Source of the DNA: Dunaliella salina
Lineage: Eukaryota > Chlorophyta > Chlorophyceae > Chlamydomonadales > Dunaliellaceae
Length of the DNA stretch: 15,613 nt
Assembly: GCA_002284615.2 (NCBI GenBank)
Contig: MU070371.1
Span: forward strand, 20,000 to 35,612
Direction of reading: 5' to 3'
The position numbers and the translations under genes were made by a program. The number at the start of each line of letters is the position of its first letter. The stretch's first letter is position 1. This document shows positions 1 to 8,986 of this stretch, in pieces. The notes below the pieces were generated by a model. The model saw only the letters and a list, made by a program, of their open reading frames with translations, was not told where the DNA came from and made no database searches.

Positions 1-442
1 GTGGAAAGGAGAACCTGAGCTGTCCCATGCTTGGAGGACAGTAGGAGAGGAATGGGGATAGTCTAAGTGCACAGGACAGTGTCAGTACAAGGCAAAATCT
101 GCCTAAGTGCTGATATAGCGCTATATTTGGTCTAAATCACGCCCAGAGCTCGACAGAATTAATTTTTCGCTTTAATTTTTGGTCAGGGTGCTCTGGGGGC
201 GGCCCCCCACCGGCCATCCGATTTTGATGGCCAAATTCGACTCGGAAAGGGGAGTTCTGGAGAATTATAGCGATTTCATATAGCGCAATATAGCGCTATA
301 TCGCTATATAACGCTATATAGCGCTATAGGTTTGGGTCATATAGCGCTATATGCCGATCCCTAATCATGATCCTTCACAAGATGAAGAGTGTGGCTTTCA
401 GGCCTGGCAGTCCGCAAACAATCATTCCCTCGCCCCCCGCAG
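1..442 (+). other. Upstream intron (partial) of the Qc-SNARE gene
   Basis: No exon of the missing Habc region could be recognised here, so this is read as the 3' part of an intron ending at the CAG at 440-442. It holds a GC-rich patch near 190-220 and a cluster of AT-rich palindromes between 113 and 353. Confidence 0.6.
113..353. repeat. Cluster of TATAGCGCTATA palindromes
   Basis: The perfect palindrome TATAGCGCTATA occurs four times: inside ATATAGCGCTATAT at 113-126 and 288-301, CTATAGCGCTATAG-like context at 314-329, and the 16-bp CATATAGCGCTATATG at 338-353. Degenerate half copies (TATAGCGATT, TATAGCGCAATA, TCGCTATATAACG) fill 268-313. The block lies just upstream of an exon, inside what is read as an intron. 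Confidence 0.85.
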
Positions 443-573
443 ATAGATGGCATCCAAGAGCGGCTCAAGGCCGCGCTCGCCAACCCAGTGCCCTCGCCCC
501 AGCAGAGCCAGCAGGCGGCTGCCAACCAGCAATTCCTTGGCTCAGAATCTCAGAACCAGGAGCTTTTGATAAG
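443..573 (+). CDS. SYP6: Qc-SNARE exon (linker before the SNARE helix)
   Basis: The acceptor is a C-rich tract ending in CAG at 440-442, and the exon is 131 nt in phase 0. It reads IDGIQERLKAALANP, then a Gln/Ala-rich stretch, then QQFLGSESQNQELLI. It ends AAG|GTGCGC, leaving two bases (AG) of an Arg codon. FLGSES..ELL just before the SNARE helix matches the usual layout of SYP6-type proteins. Reading on past 573 enters a Cys-Val repeat encoded by the microsatellite, so the exon must end here or very close by. Confidence 0.82.
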
Positions 574-585
574 GTGCGCGCGCGC

Positions 586-651
<66 letters not shown>

Positions 652-3600
652 CATTTGGATTGATGACATGCACGCTGGGGCTGTAGGGTATGCTGCAATT
701 GACGACATGCATCATTGGGCTGAGGCGCGTGTGCAGGGCTGGATGACATGGGTGCTGGGGATGAAGTGCATGTGCCGCATCCCAAAGGGATTGATGGCAT
801 GCATTCAGGGCTGAGGTGCGTGCGCTGGGACTGGTGATATGGGTGCTGGGGATGAGGTGCATGTGCTGGGATTGATGACGCGGTTGCTGGGGATGAGGTG
901 CATGCGCTGCATCCCAGTGGGATTGTGAGGCACGCCAGGGCTGGGGCATGCGGCTGGGTAGGGACTGAGGAGGTATGCTTGCCGGATTTGGGGTGCAGGT
1001 GACAGGAAAGAGAAGGCCTCCTGTCAAAATGACTGACTGCTAGCCTGTTCATAAAAGAAAAGTTCATGTAAAAATGAATTGGGGTGCAGGGCTGGGCATG
1101 GGACTGAGGGTGTGCATGATGCGACCTAGTGGCCCTTGCTGCACGTTTTTCTTGAGGCACCTGCGCTGTGGCGCCGGAAACCTCTCAAGCTGCGCAAAAG
1201 GCGGCCGCCTGTCATACAGCTCCTGTGCATTGCTGATAGCAACGAGCAACGACAGTTGTCAGGGCTCAGGCACCGACAAGGTTACAAGGAAAAGGGGGCC
1301 TCCTGTCCAACCGACAGGTTTACAGGTTTACCCAACCCAAGAGGCATTAACACACTTGGCGCTGGCCATGGAGCAAGGTTGGGTAGTCAGGGAGGTGGCA
1401 AAATATGTTCGCGAACAATTTGGTGAAGTTCAAAGTGTGATGGACTGTTTGAGCGAGCGTTTGCCTGTAGGTGGGAGGGCCGACTCCTTCTCGCCCCGAC
1501 CCCATCCGCCCTCCCTGTTCTCAAAATGCAGCCTTTAAAGAACTGGACGAAAAGTTTGCCAGGCGGGAGCAAAGGGGGGAGTATAATTGGGTTATCATGG
1601 GGTGTAATGTCATGGGTGTTCGAAGGTCAATTTTTGGCAGAGAGCATAAAGTTGTTCAACAAGGGGCAAAGTGGGAAGTATAATTGGGTTGTCATGGGGT
1701 GTATGATTGGGTCGTCATGGGGTGTAGTGTCATGGGTGTTCAAAGTCAATTTTTGGCAGAGAGCATAAAGTTGTTCAAACTAACAATTTTTAGTTCGCTA
1801 ACAGTTTGAAAAAGTTTGAGTTCTGGAACACTTCAAATTTTTCAAACTACCCAACCTTGCCATGGAGAGACCCTGTAGGCAGATACAGGGAAAAGTCTTC
1901 GCTGGACACAGCCGGCACACATCGAGGAAAGGCCCAACAGCTTGCGCTGAAACTGGGAGTGAGCTCCACCATTTCAGACCAAGAGAAAGAGAAGCACAGA
2001 GGGCAGACCACAGGGCATCGCAGTGGGAAAAAGTGAGCACAGCTGCATGCGCTGCGATACTGCGGCAATTGCCGCGACGTTTTGACGACCCTGTGATGGG
2101 CAGCCCAGCAGTCATGCGTTTTGACTGAGTGGCTCTTTTCTTGTAAACCTGTAAACCTGTGATGGGCAGGGTCTCGTGTGCAGCAGAACTCTGTCATAAT
2201 CGCCCTCCAGCTGTAGCACTAGCTTCCTTGCATTTGAGGTATGTTGTACTCAGGCCCTCCTCATGGACTTCCTGAACTTGCTGTCCACTTCAGGGCCCTT
2301 CAAAGGCATGCACTGGTGGTGGTTCGCATGAACGGTGCTGCGAGAGTTGCATGAGACTGCCCAGGCCTCCTTCTGCTTTGTTTTGCAGAACAAATGTGGG
2401 TGGATGGAAGCAGGATGCTCCTGAGAGGGGAGAAGGGTGCTGAACTCCCCGTCAGTCAATGCAAAGCCAAATTTGCAATTAAACAATCGCATAGATCAAA
2501 ACTCAAACGCGCTGGTGCAAACATCTGAAGTGCTGCATTTGAGGTCCCGGCCAGAAAATACCTGAGTTCATCATTTTGTGGATTTTAGGTTGCATGCACC
2601 CTGTAATTAGGAGCAGCAAATGGTGCTAGGCGTTATGGCAGCCGAGATTTGCCTGGTCCCTGTGCCTGTGCCTGACGAGGCATGCATCGGTTGGATCAAT
2701 TTGAACTTCCCAGGTCTCCTCCGAAGTTGTCGCTGGGTCAGCTTGCATTAAAGCAAATTAAACTTGGTGCATCACAGCCTGTTTTTCTGGCACTCTGGTA
2801 CTGCCTTGCAATAAATGAAAAAAGCTCATCCCTCATTTAGGATTGGAGCCGTGCAGGTGGAAGGCCCTATCACCCATGGAGCTGCTTCTGCTGCACAATG
2901 GTCCAACACCAGTGTTTCTTTTTTGGCGACATATCATGTCGATCGACATAAAATCAGGGATTTTGGCCACTTTCGAAAGACATAGAACTGGCTTTTCGGG
3001 GTGTTGAGGGGCTTTGGTGAAAAGGTGGTGGAAGCACCTTAGAATGCCTACGAAACCCCCAAATTTCGAGTTCATGACCCAATTTCAGTAAAATTTTCCA
3101 ACAATGAGTGAATTAAGCCATAACAATGGCTTACTGTGCCCTGCATGTACTGTAATGAAGTGCTCTGCAGGGTCTTATTGAAAGCAGTACAGCTGAGTGA
3201 GTTGCCGGGAGGCCGAAGGCCTCCCGGCGGGCCGGGGGCCTTTTGGCAAAAGATATAAAATCAAGGTCTCTGAAATGGGCATTTTGGGGTGAGATATAAA
3301 ATAAAGGTTTTTGAAAAAACAAAAAAGAAACACTGTCCAACACCCTTTCTTATTGACTTGTGCGTTTGTCATCACAGGGTCCCAACTCATGTGTGCAACT
3401 TTGAACTGCTATAACTTCGTGTCTGACTCTGGTACTAGGATGCAAGTTAGTGCAATAGAAAGCCCTTACAAAGCCCTGTCATCAGCATCACTTTTCATCC
3501 CAGTACCAGAGTCGATGGTCTGATCTAGGCCAGATCAAAGTTTGGCTGAAAATTTGCGAAAACCTCAAAATTTTGACCCCAGATGAAAACAGAGGTGAAG

Positions 3601-6600
3601 GCTTGTGGGCCCACTGAATCTCCCAGACGTTCTTGCCCACCCTGACCCAGCCAGGCCACCAATTGACCCCATTCCTTTTACAATGGTGTCTGCTATATCA
3701 CTGCTGCATGCCTGAGGGTACGTTTGAGAAAATGGGGTAATGTGGGAAATTCCCATTTTTCACCACATTGCCCCTTTTTCCCACAGCTTTTTTGCTGGGT
3801 TACGCCTTTATAACCACAGAACATAATTGAAAAATTTTGGGGAAGGCGAGGCCAAGGAGCCTTAGAAAAGTTTCCTGTGAAAAAAGCCCCAGAATGGCCA
3901 AGTTAGGACCTTCTGGTTTGTCACCTGCTGTAATTTGCACTCACCTAAGATACCACCTGAGCGCTCCAGCTGTACTAATTGCAATTTGAAATGGTGGCAT
4001 CCACACATGATGCCTGTGTAGCAATCAACAGTAAGGTGGTCACCCGTCTCTGGGAGCCTCGGCAAGGTGAAGCTCATAGACTCTGAGGGTCTAGTTGGCA
4101 GAATGATCGGAAGGAAATGTCGCGGGCGTCGCCAAAAAATCCGAGCAGGAGACTCTGCGAGCTGGATACCCGACACTGGGGGTCTATTTCAGATGTTGGG
4201 CGACGCTATTTACCTCTGTCCAATTAACAGACATCATACTGTCTGTTGATGCCTATGATCACCTGACTCAAAGGCATGTCAGATTGGGTCTGATGATCAC
4301 AGGCATCGTCAGACAATGTGATGGTGTTGATATCGACTTCATGACAATTTTTTTTTTGCGACAGCCGGAGGGTGCTGCTCTTCTGTTGAAGTGTGCTTGT
4401 GCTCTCCCTGTGTGTGCGGTGCATGCAATGTGTTGCATACAATGCATACAGTGCAAACCATCATGTCACAACCAGGACTGAGGCTACACCGAACAGCATG
4501 TTGACCATTACTTATCTTTTTTTAAGCTTTGCATAATGCACACAAGTTGGTTTTGAGGTGCGAATTAGGTAAATTTTCGTTTTTTGGGGGGGAAATTTTG
4601 GGTGTGTAAGGGGGGGGTGCACAATGGAATTATTCAATTCAAAAAGATAAGGGCACGTAGTGGTCAGGATTCTCTGCGGTACATTTTGTATGTAGATCAC
4701 CTGGCTCTTAGGTTCGGCAAGGGAACACTTTTTGGGGTCACATCATTTTGGAGGGGCCTCGGCGCAACTTTCAATGAGACAGAAATGTGGAGGGCGTGGA
4801 GGGCGTCGCGAAAAATCCGAGCAAGAGACTCGGTAAGCTCGAGACTTGTCAAGTCTCTGGGTGTCTATTTCAGATGTTGGGTGGCGCTATTTACGCGTGG
4901 CTAGTCATGTGCCATCCAATATATCCTTCACCCTGATGTACCATTTTGTTTCGATACAAAATCAGGCTTTCCGATTTTTCACATCAACATGAAATCGACT
5001 CCTCCAGTGAGGCCAGGAGCCTCTGTGGGAGAGCTGTGTGGACGCTCTGTGTACCTCCTCAACTGGGTCAGGGCCATCGGAAGAGTTGAAAAAGCCCTCA
5101 TGCCATCTCCAGAATCAAAAATTTTGAAGCTTCTAAGCATTTGAATTAGTGATAATACAAATCCTTGGGTGCTGACAAGAAAGTTTGAGGCCATGGCTCC
5201 AGCAAAAACCCTTGATGGACAGCCAAACCATACATATGTACACGACCGATTTGTCAGGCTGACCCCAGAAATTATTTTTTGCAGTACGTCAGAGGTTCGT
5301 CAGACGATCATCAGGGAAGAAATACATTTTTGGGCATTCGTTTTGGTTTTGCTAGGAAAACCTGGGAGAATAATTTATTTTTGAAGTTCGTCTGGGATTC
5401 GATTTGAGACTCAGAATTATTTAGTGAGTTCGGTTCGTGGCCTCAGAAATCAGTAAAATGTTTAACAAGCTGGTCGTGTACAAACAGTATACCTGGTACG
5501 TTGTCAAGAATTGTAATCATAGAAATTGGCAGCCACAGATATACGCTGTGGAACATGTGCTTTAATAGGAGGCAACACCCGCCTCCAGCTCGGGGTCATT
5601 GATGAAGGGACAAATGAAGATCAACAGCTCTGGGCAGGATGCAGAAGATGACAGCATGGATGCTCAAGCAGTAGGACAGGGCAGGCTGGCAGGAGTGATT
5701 GGACGAAGCAACAGCATTCACAGCACTCCAGGTCACTGGCATAATGGCTGCCCCACGCAAGCGAAGTGATTGTGAAGGGCACTTACAAACAAATTATTGA
5801 AGGCAGTGCAGTTTAGATAGAAAAAAAAATGTTTTTTTCACAAATTCCGACATGAATGAGGAGGTTGCAGGCCTTCTGGAGAGCTGGGCCAGTGAAGGCA
5901 GAAGATATGGAATGAGCATTTTCCAGAATGCCATTTTGTGGCGAGAGAGAAGAATACTTGTTCCTCCATACAATGCATCCTCATGACTTCATATACAAGC
6001 GGCATTCTGTTGAGCAAAGATTTGCAGGTATCATGCGCAGGCGTCAAGATGAGTCCCTGGACGACATTGAGCTGCATGTGAATCGCATAGGCCGCATGGG
6101 GCGCGCAATAGGAGAAGAGCTTGAAGGCCAGGTGAGAGTTGTCGCGAGCACAATCACATGGGTGGAATTTGAGTTGGGGCTACAACAGGGGCTGCTTTTT
6201 TGTTTGGACACCAGTGCTTGAATGAATAACGTAGAGTGTTTTGACCAGCACGCACCCTTGTTTTTTTTTAATTGAATAAATCCATTGCGCACCTCCCATT
6301 ACGCATCAAATTTTCGTGAAAATTAGCTTAATTCGCACCTCAAAACCAATGTTTGTGCATTACGTAGAGCTTGAAAAAAGATGAATATTGCGTTATGGTC
6401 AAGAAGCTGAACAGTAAATTGCCCTCAGGGCATGGATGCATGATGAACTGCCCTGCATAAGTTTAGGAAACGAAAAGGAAAAGGTTGCATAGCTATACCT
6501 ACCTGCGGGAGCAACTTACCTGAAACTAGAGGTGCCTGTAACCAAAGCACAACATTAGGCTGCAGGTTACGGACGCTGGATGCTCCCATGTCTCTTGCCT

Positions 6601-7964
6601 TCTTTTGTCCCACAGGTCTGAGCTGCCTCAGTGCTGAGTGTGCCTCAGCTTTGCCTCAGAGGTGCAACTGTGAAAAAGAGCAAAGTCGATGCTAGACACA
6701 GCCAGCGTGCACTTCCGACGCACCCGGCAGTCAGCGCTGAACCTGAATTGAGAGTGAGCTCCATCAACTGTGTGACTGTGAATGCAAACGTCTGAGAGTC
6801 GTGCCACCTGTGACTGACAGGGTTACCTACTGCCAAGGTCCGACATGTCATACTACTTTCTCAGAAGACGTTATTACAGGAATTCGCTGGTCATGTTCCT
6901 GCAAGGTCATTCAAAAGAGAAAAGTAACAAAGACGAGTTTGAGCTTTGATAGCATTGAAATTGAACAGAACGACATGCAACCTTCCTATGTAAGTATAAC
7001 AGTCTCCTCACTCTCCTTACGAGGCAAACAAATCCCTGTGGGTTGGTGAATTAAGAATAAAAGGACAAGAGCACGGCAGTCCAGTCCATCTAGTGCAAAC
7101 TGGTATAGCCTACCAAGCAATTCGGGTACAAACAATCTCTGCAGGAGTTGCTGCGCTGTTTGGCTGTCTGTTGAGGGTTGACAATGCTGATGAGTGTACA
7201 CATGTACTGCAGCCCTTCCACTTGAGCACACAAGGCTGCAGCTCCTCCTCCACAGTGATGATAATGTCGTAGCCCTACATGACCTCCTTAAGCTGGCTGG
7301 GCTTGTCCAGCCCCTTCTTCAGCTAGCTCTGTGGGTTTGTACTTGCCAGCCCGGAACTTCTGGCGTACGACCCCATCACTTTCTTTCTCAACACCGGAGA
7401 TTTTCCTTGGCATATTTGATTTGTTTGTGTATGCCAAAAAGGGCTTGGGCCGAAATGAAACGCCCGGAATTTCTGGTACGCCATGTGGCGTACCGGAAAA
7501 TGCCCTTTTAACACAGAAGGGCGTGTAATATTACTGTAATATTACTGGAATGGAATATTACATTTGCATGTCGTACCTTACCTACTGCCGATCACTTACC
7601 ATTTGTGCACCTGCTCGCATTCCTTTTCAGGGAGGACTTTTGAATGAATTAGATCAAGATATGGACACCACACAATCTCGGCTTAAAGCCACCCAGAAAA
7701 AGATGCAGGTGAGCTCCCGAATCTTGATCATGATTGGGTATTATTGTCGAGGCTTGAACATTTTGCTTTGCTTCCTGACCCACGGATATTTTCCTGCTTT
7801 TACAAGTGCTTGGTCTGCATGGCTGCTAATCCAGACGCTGCTGCTTTATTTCTTGGATGTGCTCGCAGGATGTCATCCGCAAGAGTGGGGGAAATATGCA
7901 GTTTTGCTTGCTGATCTTCCTGATCGTCGTGCTGGCTGTCCTGCTTGTGATTGCTTTTGGCTGA
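443..7964 (+). CDS. SYP6: Qc-SNARE (SYP6 / syntaxin-6 type), 3' part, four exons
   Basis: The gene joins exons 443-573, 6041-6131, 7631-7708 and 7869-7964 in compatible phases and gives 131 residues ending in TGA. Order: a Gln/Ala/Ser-rich linker (about residues 1-40), then a SNARE helix from RRQDESLDDIE to VIRKSGG, then a 21-residue hydrophobic anchor (QFCLLIFLIVVL...IAFG) with almost nothing after it, as in tail-anchored SNAREs. The segment RIGRMGRAIGEELEGQ contains the ionic zero-layer Gln of Q-SNAREs. ELDQDMDTTQSRL and QKKM resemble the plant SYP61 and animal syntaxin-6 group. In that family the protein acts in the trans-Golgi/endosomal fusion complex. The N-terminal regulatory helices must lie upstream of the window, since family members are about 245-260 residues long. 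The Qc assignment is strong. Choosing SYP6 over SYP5 or syntaxin-8 is inference. Confidence 0.88.
574..648. repeat. (GC/GT)n then (TG)29 microsatellite at a splice donor
   Basis: The tract begins GTGCGCGCGCGCG at the exon border, turns into pure TG at 591-648 (29 units), and ends at CTGCATTT. It explains the Cys-Val and Thr-His repeat open frames in this area, which are not genes. Confidence 0.97.
655..960. repeat. Degenerate minisatellite
   Basis: Imperfect repeats built from GATGACATGGGTGCTGGGG, ATGAGGTGCATGTGCTG and GCATCCCA..GGGATTG, with a unit of very roughly 30-60 bp and variable spacing. The clearest copies are near 741-790, 836-880 and 885-925. Confidence 0.75.
1581..1779. repeat. 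Tandem duplication, two copies
   Basis: Copy 1 at 1581-1660 and copy 2 at 1677-1779 share GTATAATTGGGTT, TCATGGGGTGTA, TGTCATGGGTGTTC and CAATTTTTGGCAGAGAGC followed by ATAAAGTTGTTCAA. Copy 2 has an extra internal duplication of the ATTGGGT.GTCATGGGGTGTA part. Noncoding, inside the long intron. Confidence 0.9.
1891..1970. repeat. Dispersed repeat, copy 1 (relative at 6681-6766)
   Basis: Shares AAAGTC..CT.GACACAGCC.GC, GCGCTGAA and GAGTGAGCTCCA.CA, in the same order and at similar spacing, with 6681-6766 in the next SNARE intron. Confidence 0.65.
2105..2135. repeat. 31-bp dispersed repeat, copy 1
   Basis: CCAGCAGTCATGCGTTTTGA then CTGAGTGGCTC matches 13005-13035 at 29 of 31 positions. A weaker inverted relative lies near 1020-1045. 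Confidence 0.85.
3204..3228. repeat. Perfect GC-rich hairpin
   Basis: GCCGGGAGGCC (3204-3214), a GAA loop, then GGCCTCCCGGC (3218-3228): an 11-bp perfect stem with a 3-nt loop, followed by GGGCCGGGGGCC. Two short direct repeats (AGATATAAAAT at about 3249 and 3291) follow. There is no run of T directly after the stem, so a bacterial-type terminator is not implied. Confidence 0.85.
3425..3513. repeat. Inverted repeat with 18-bp arms
   Basis: GACTCTGGTACTAGGATG (3425-3442) pairs with CATCCCAGTACCAGAGTC (3496-3513) at 17 of 18 positions across a 53-bp spacer. A small foldback inside the long intron. Confidence 0.85.
4122..4213. repeat. Dispersed repeat, copy A (relative at 4799-4894)
   Basis: Shares GGGCGTCGC, AAAAATCCGAGCA.GAGACTC and GTCTATTTCAGATGTTGGG followed by CG/TGGCGCTATTTAC with copy B, in direct orientation about 680 bp apart. 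Neither copy reads as coding. Confidence 0.85.
4240..4315. repeat. Imperfect 28-bp-arm hairpin
   Basis: 4240-4267 (TGTCTG..GATGCCT.TGATCA) pairs with the complement of 4288-4315 (TGATCACAGGCATC..CAGACA), with about 5 mismatches over 28 positions and a 20-nt loop. It lies 27 bp after repeat copy A. A small foldback element or a small-RNA-like precursor shape are both possible. Confidence 0.75.
4512..4579. repeat. 68-bp inverted repeat, left arm
   Basis: Runs from TTATCTTTTTTTAAGC through GGTTTTGAGGTGCGAATT to AAATTTTCG. Its reverse complement matches 6316-6384 at roughly 80% over the full length, with an uninterrupted 19-base core around AATTCGCACCTCAAAACCAA. Confidence 0.88.
4586..4617 (+). 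other. G-tract cluster
   Basis: G runs of 7 (4586-4592), 3 (4600-4602) and 8 (4610-4617) within 32 bases could support a G-quadruplex on the sense strand of the intron, directly beside the left inverted-repeat arm. Structure is inferred only. Confidence 0.5.
4799..4894. repeat. Dispersed repeat, copy B
   Basis: Direct relative of 4122-4213. It carries a small insertion containing GAGACTTGTCAAGTCTC, itself an imperfect palindrome. Confidence 0.85.
6041..6131 (+). CDS. SYP6: Qc-SNARE exon (N-terminal half of the SNARE helix)
   Basis: The acceptor is CATGCGCAG at 6032-6040. The first base G completes the Arg codon begun at 572-573, giving ELLI-R-RQDESLDDIE. The exon continues LHVNRIGRMGRAIGEELEGQ and ends CAG|GTGAGA in phase 0. 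The last codon is the zero-layer Gln. An alternative acceptor (TTTGCAG, ending 6027) gives a different phase that does not join exon 443-573, so 6041 is preferred. Confidence 0.87.
6316..6384. repeat. 68-bp inverted repeat, right arm
   Basis: GTGAAAATT.GCTTAATTCGCA to GAGCTTGAAAAAAGATGA, the inverted relative of 4512-4579. Just upstream (about 6278-6310) a shorter, more diverged relative (GCGCACCTCCCATTACGCA) appears in direct orientation. Confidence 0.88.
6681..6766. repeat. Dispersed repeat, copy 2 (relative at 1891-1970)
   Basis: Diverged direct copy of 1891-1970. It shares GACACAGCC, GCGCTGAA and GAGTGAGCTCCA. Confidence 0.65.
7475..7545. repeat. Perfect 20-bp palindromic hairpin and duplicated TAATATTAC
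   Basis: GGTACGCCA-TG-TGGCGTACC at 7475-7494 is a perfect inverted repeat. A second small stem (GCCCTT...AAGGGC) follows, then TAATATTAC twice at 7526-7534 and 7537-7545. All lie within 160 bp of the next SNARE exon. Confidence 0.85.
7631..7708 (+). CDS. SYP6: Qc-SNARE exon (C-terminal half of the SNARE helix)
   Basis: Exactly 78 nt (26 codons), phase 0 at both ends. It follows TCCTTTTCAG and ends CAG|GTGAGC. It encodes GGLLNELDQDMDTTQSRL followed by KATQKKMQ, the heptad continuation after the zero layer. T-x-S-R-L followed by QKK is characteristic of the syntaxin-6/SYP61 group. Confidence 0.9.
7709..7868 (+). other. SNARE intron (160 bp)
   Basis: GTGAGC donor and GCTCGCAG acceptor, phase 0. 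Reading through it gives the spurious longer open frame 7550-8011, which is in a different frame from the last exon. Confidence 0.9.
7869..7964 (+). CDS. SYP6: Qc-SNARE last exon (membrane anchor and stop)
   Basis: Follows GCTCGCAG at 7861-7868. It reads DVIRKSGGNM, then QFCLLIFLIVVLAVLLVIAF, Gly, and TGA at 7962-7964. The strongly hydrophobic 20-residue run directly before the stop is the single C-terminal transmembrane anchor of a type IV membrane protein. No convincing polyadenylation signal (TGTAA or AATAAA) was seen in the following few hundred bases. Confidence 0.9.
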   Translation, partial: DVIRKSGGNMQFCLLIFLIVVLAVLLVIAFG

Positions 7965-8986
7965 TATTTGCCGAGAAGCACATGTCTTGCTCAAACCGGG
8001 GTTTCATATGATGTCGGTTCCTTGAGCATCTTAAAATCGGATTTGAGGGGTTAGGAGGAGACTTGTCTGCATGTTTTAGTTTTTGCAGTTGTTTTAGCAA
8101 GAATGGTAGCATGAAAATTGATGCGTATCTGTGATGCCTTGAGACCGAGGTGTCGCCGTGCTTTGGTGGCGGCAAGCTGCGTGGTGCAGCGGCGCTCCCC
8201 TGGGATCAGGAGGTCCTGATCTCATTTCTCCTGAGATGCCCTTGTATAGGCACATACAGGGGTTTGTCCTTTCCTTTCCTTAGCATACTTTCAAGCGCTT
8301 GTGGTTGTGGCATGCAAGACAACTGGCTTCAACCTTGAATCCGAGCGATGCCTCTGTCTGAAGCCCATGTGGCATACCCGCCGTCTGCTTCGATCACAAA
8401 GGTCTGCTGCTCAGATTCTTTGTCGTGAAGGTCTGTAGCTCACAATGCTCCCACTAAGCATAAGATTTGTGTTGCTACAGTGTCATTCTTTTTGGCCTTG
8501 TGCTGGCCTTGTGCTAGGGTTGCTTTGCTCATAGGCACAAACAACAAGGCTGCACCAATTCACTCTCCCAATTTTTTTTATGAATATTGTCACCTTACTG
8601 CATGTTATTGTGTGTCTTAAGGTTTATTGCCTTTCGGACTTTGGGTATGGCATTGTTCATATTCAGCATGGAATCCACTTTTAAACGCATTTACCTTGCA
8701 CCAAGTGAAGTGGAAAAAGTGAAGTCAGTAGTCCTAATCAGGTGGCTTATTAGGAGCACTTGGTGCCTGATCTCGTTGGTAAGAGTAAAAAGAAGTACTC
8801 TCAAGAGTTCGGTTAGGAAGTTTGCACTGGACAGAATGAGCGTGAAATTTCAAAGCAAACTTGTAGGCCTGATGAGTTTCTCAGACCAAGCTTTTTGAGG
8901 GGCTCCAATGTATGAGGGGTGTGGACAACCCTGTCCACACGTACCAATATGGTATGATAGGTTACTCAAGCTGAGGCCTTTGAAGG
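7965..8986. other. 3' region of the SNARE gene and intergenic DNA
   Basis: No protein or RNA gene recognised. The first few hundred bases should include the SNARE 3' untranslated region. An open frame near 8587-8898 has no recognisable motif and is not called. Confidence 0.5.

Larger units (their letters stand above)
1314..2160. repeat. Two inverted repeat pairs
   Basis: ACAGGTTTACAGGTTTAC at 1314-1331 is exactly complementary to 2143-2160. CCATGGAGCAAGGTTGGGTAG at about 1367-1387 matches the reverse complement of CTACCCAACCTTGCCATGG at about 1847-1865, with two extra bases. The arms are nested, about 460 and 810 bp apart. Confidence 0.75.
574..6040 (+). other. Long intron (5.47 kb) of the Qc-SNARE gene
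   Basis: Defined by the phase-matched join AG|G between exons 443-573 and 6041-6131. The joined protein is collinear with SNARE relatives with no residues missing. It contains a microsatellite, a minisatellite, tandem duplications, hairpins and dispersed repeats, listed separately. The stretches 2170-3130 and 4900-6000 show no recognisable gene or repeat by eye. Confidence 0.78.
6132..7630 (+). other. SNARE intron (1.5 kb)
   Basis: GTGAGA donor at 6132 and CAG acceptor at 7628-7630, phase 0. It contains the right arm of the 68-bp inverted repeat, a dispersed repeat copy (6681-6766) and palindromes near 7475-7550. No coding signal was recognised. Confidence 0.85.

Noticed and set aside
367..1160. 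Several 98-231 residue open frames on both strands around the TG repeat
   Set aside because: They are produced by the stop-free dinucleotide repeat and minisatellite. Only 443-573 has exon borders and family similarity.
1074..1538. 154-residue open frame ending in a helical-looking segment (EQGWVVREVAKYVREQFG)
   Set aside because: No family recognised, lies inside the long SNARE intron and overlaps inverted repeats. It could not be tied to any splice-compatible gene.
3204..3240. Rho-independent terminator
   Set aside because: No U-run after the stem and the context is a eukaryotic intron.
6021..6040. Acceptor TTTGCAG ending at 6027 for the second SNARE exon
   Set aside because: Its phase does not match the donor after exon 443-573, while CGCAG at 6040 does.
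7526..7545. TAATATTAC twice, the nonanucleotide of geminivirus-type replication origins
   Set aside because: AT-rich self-complementary tandem in an intron, with no flanking GC stem holding it in a loop and no Rep-like gene.
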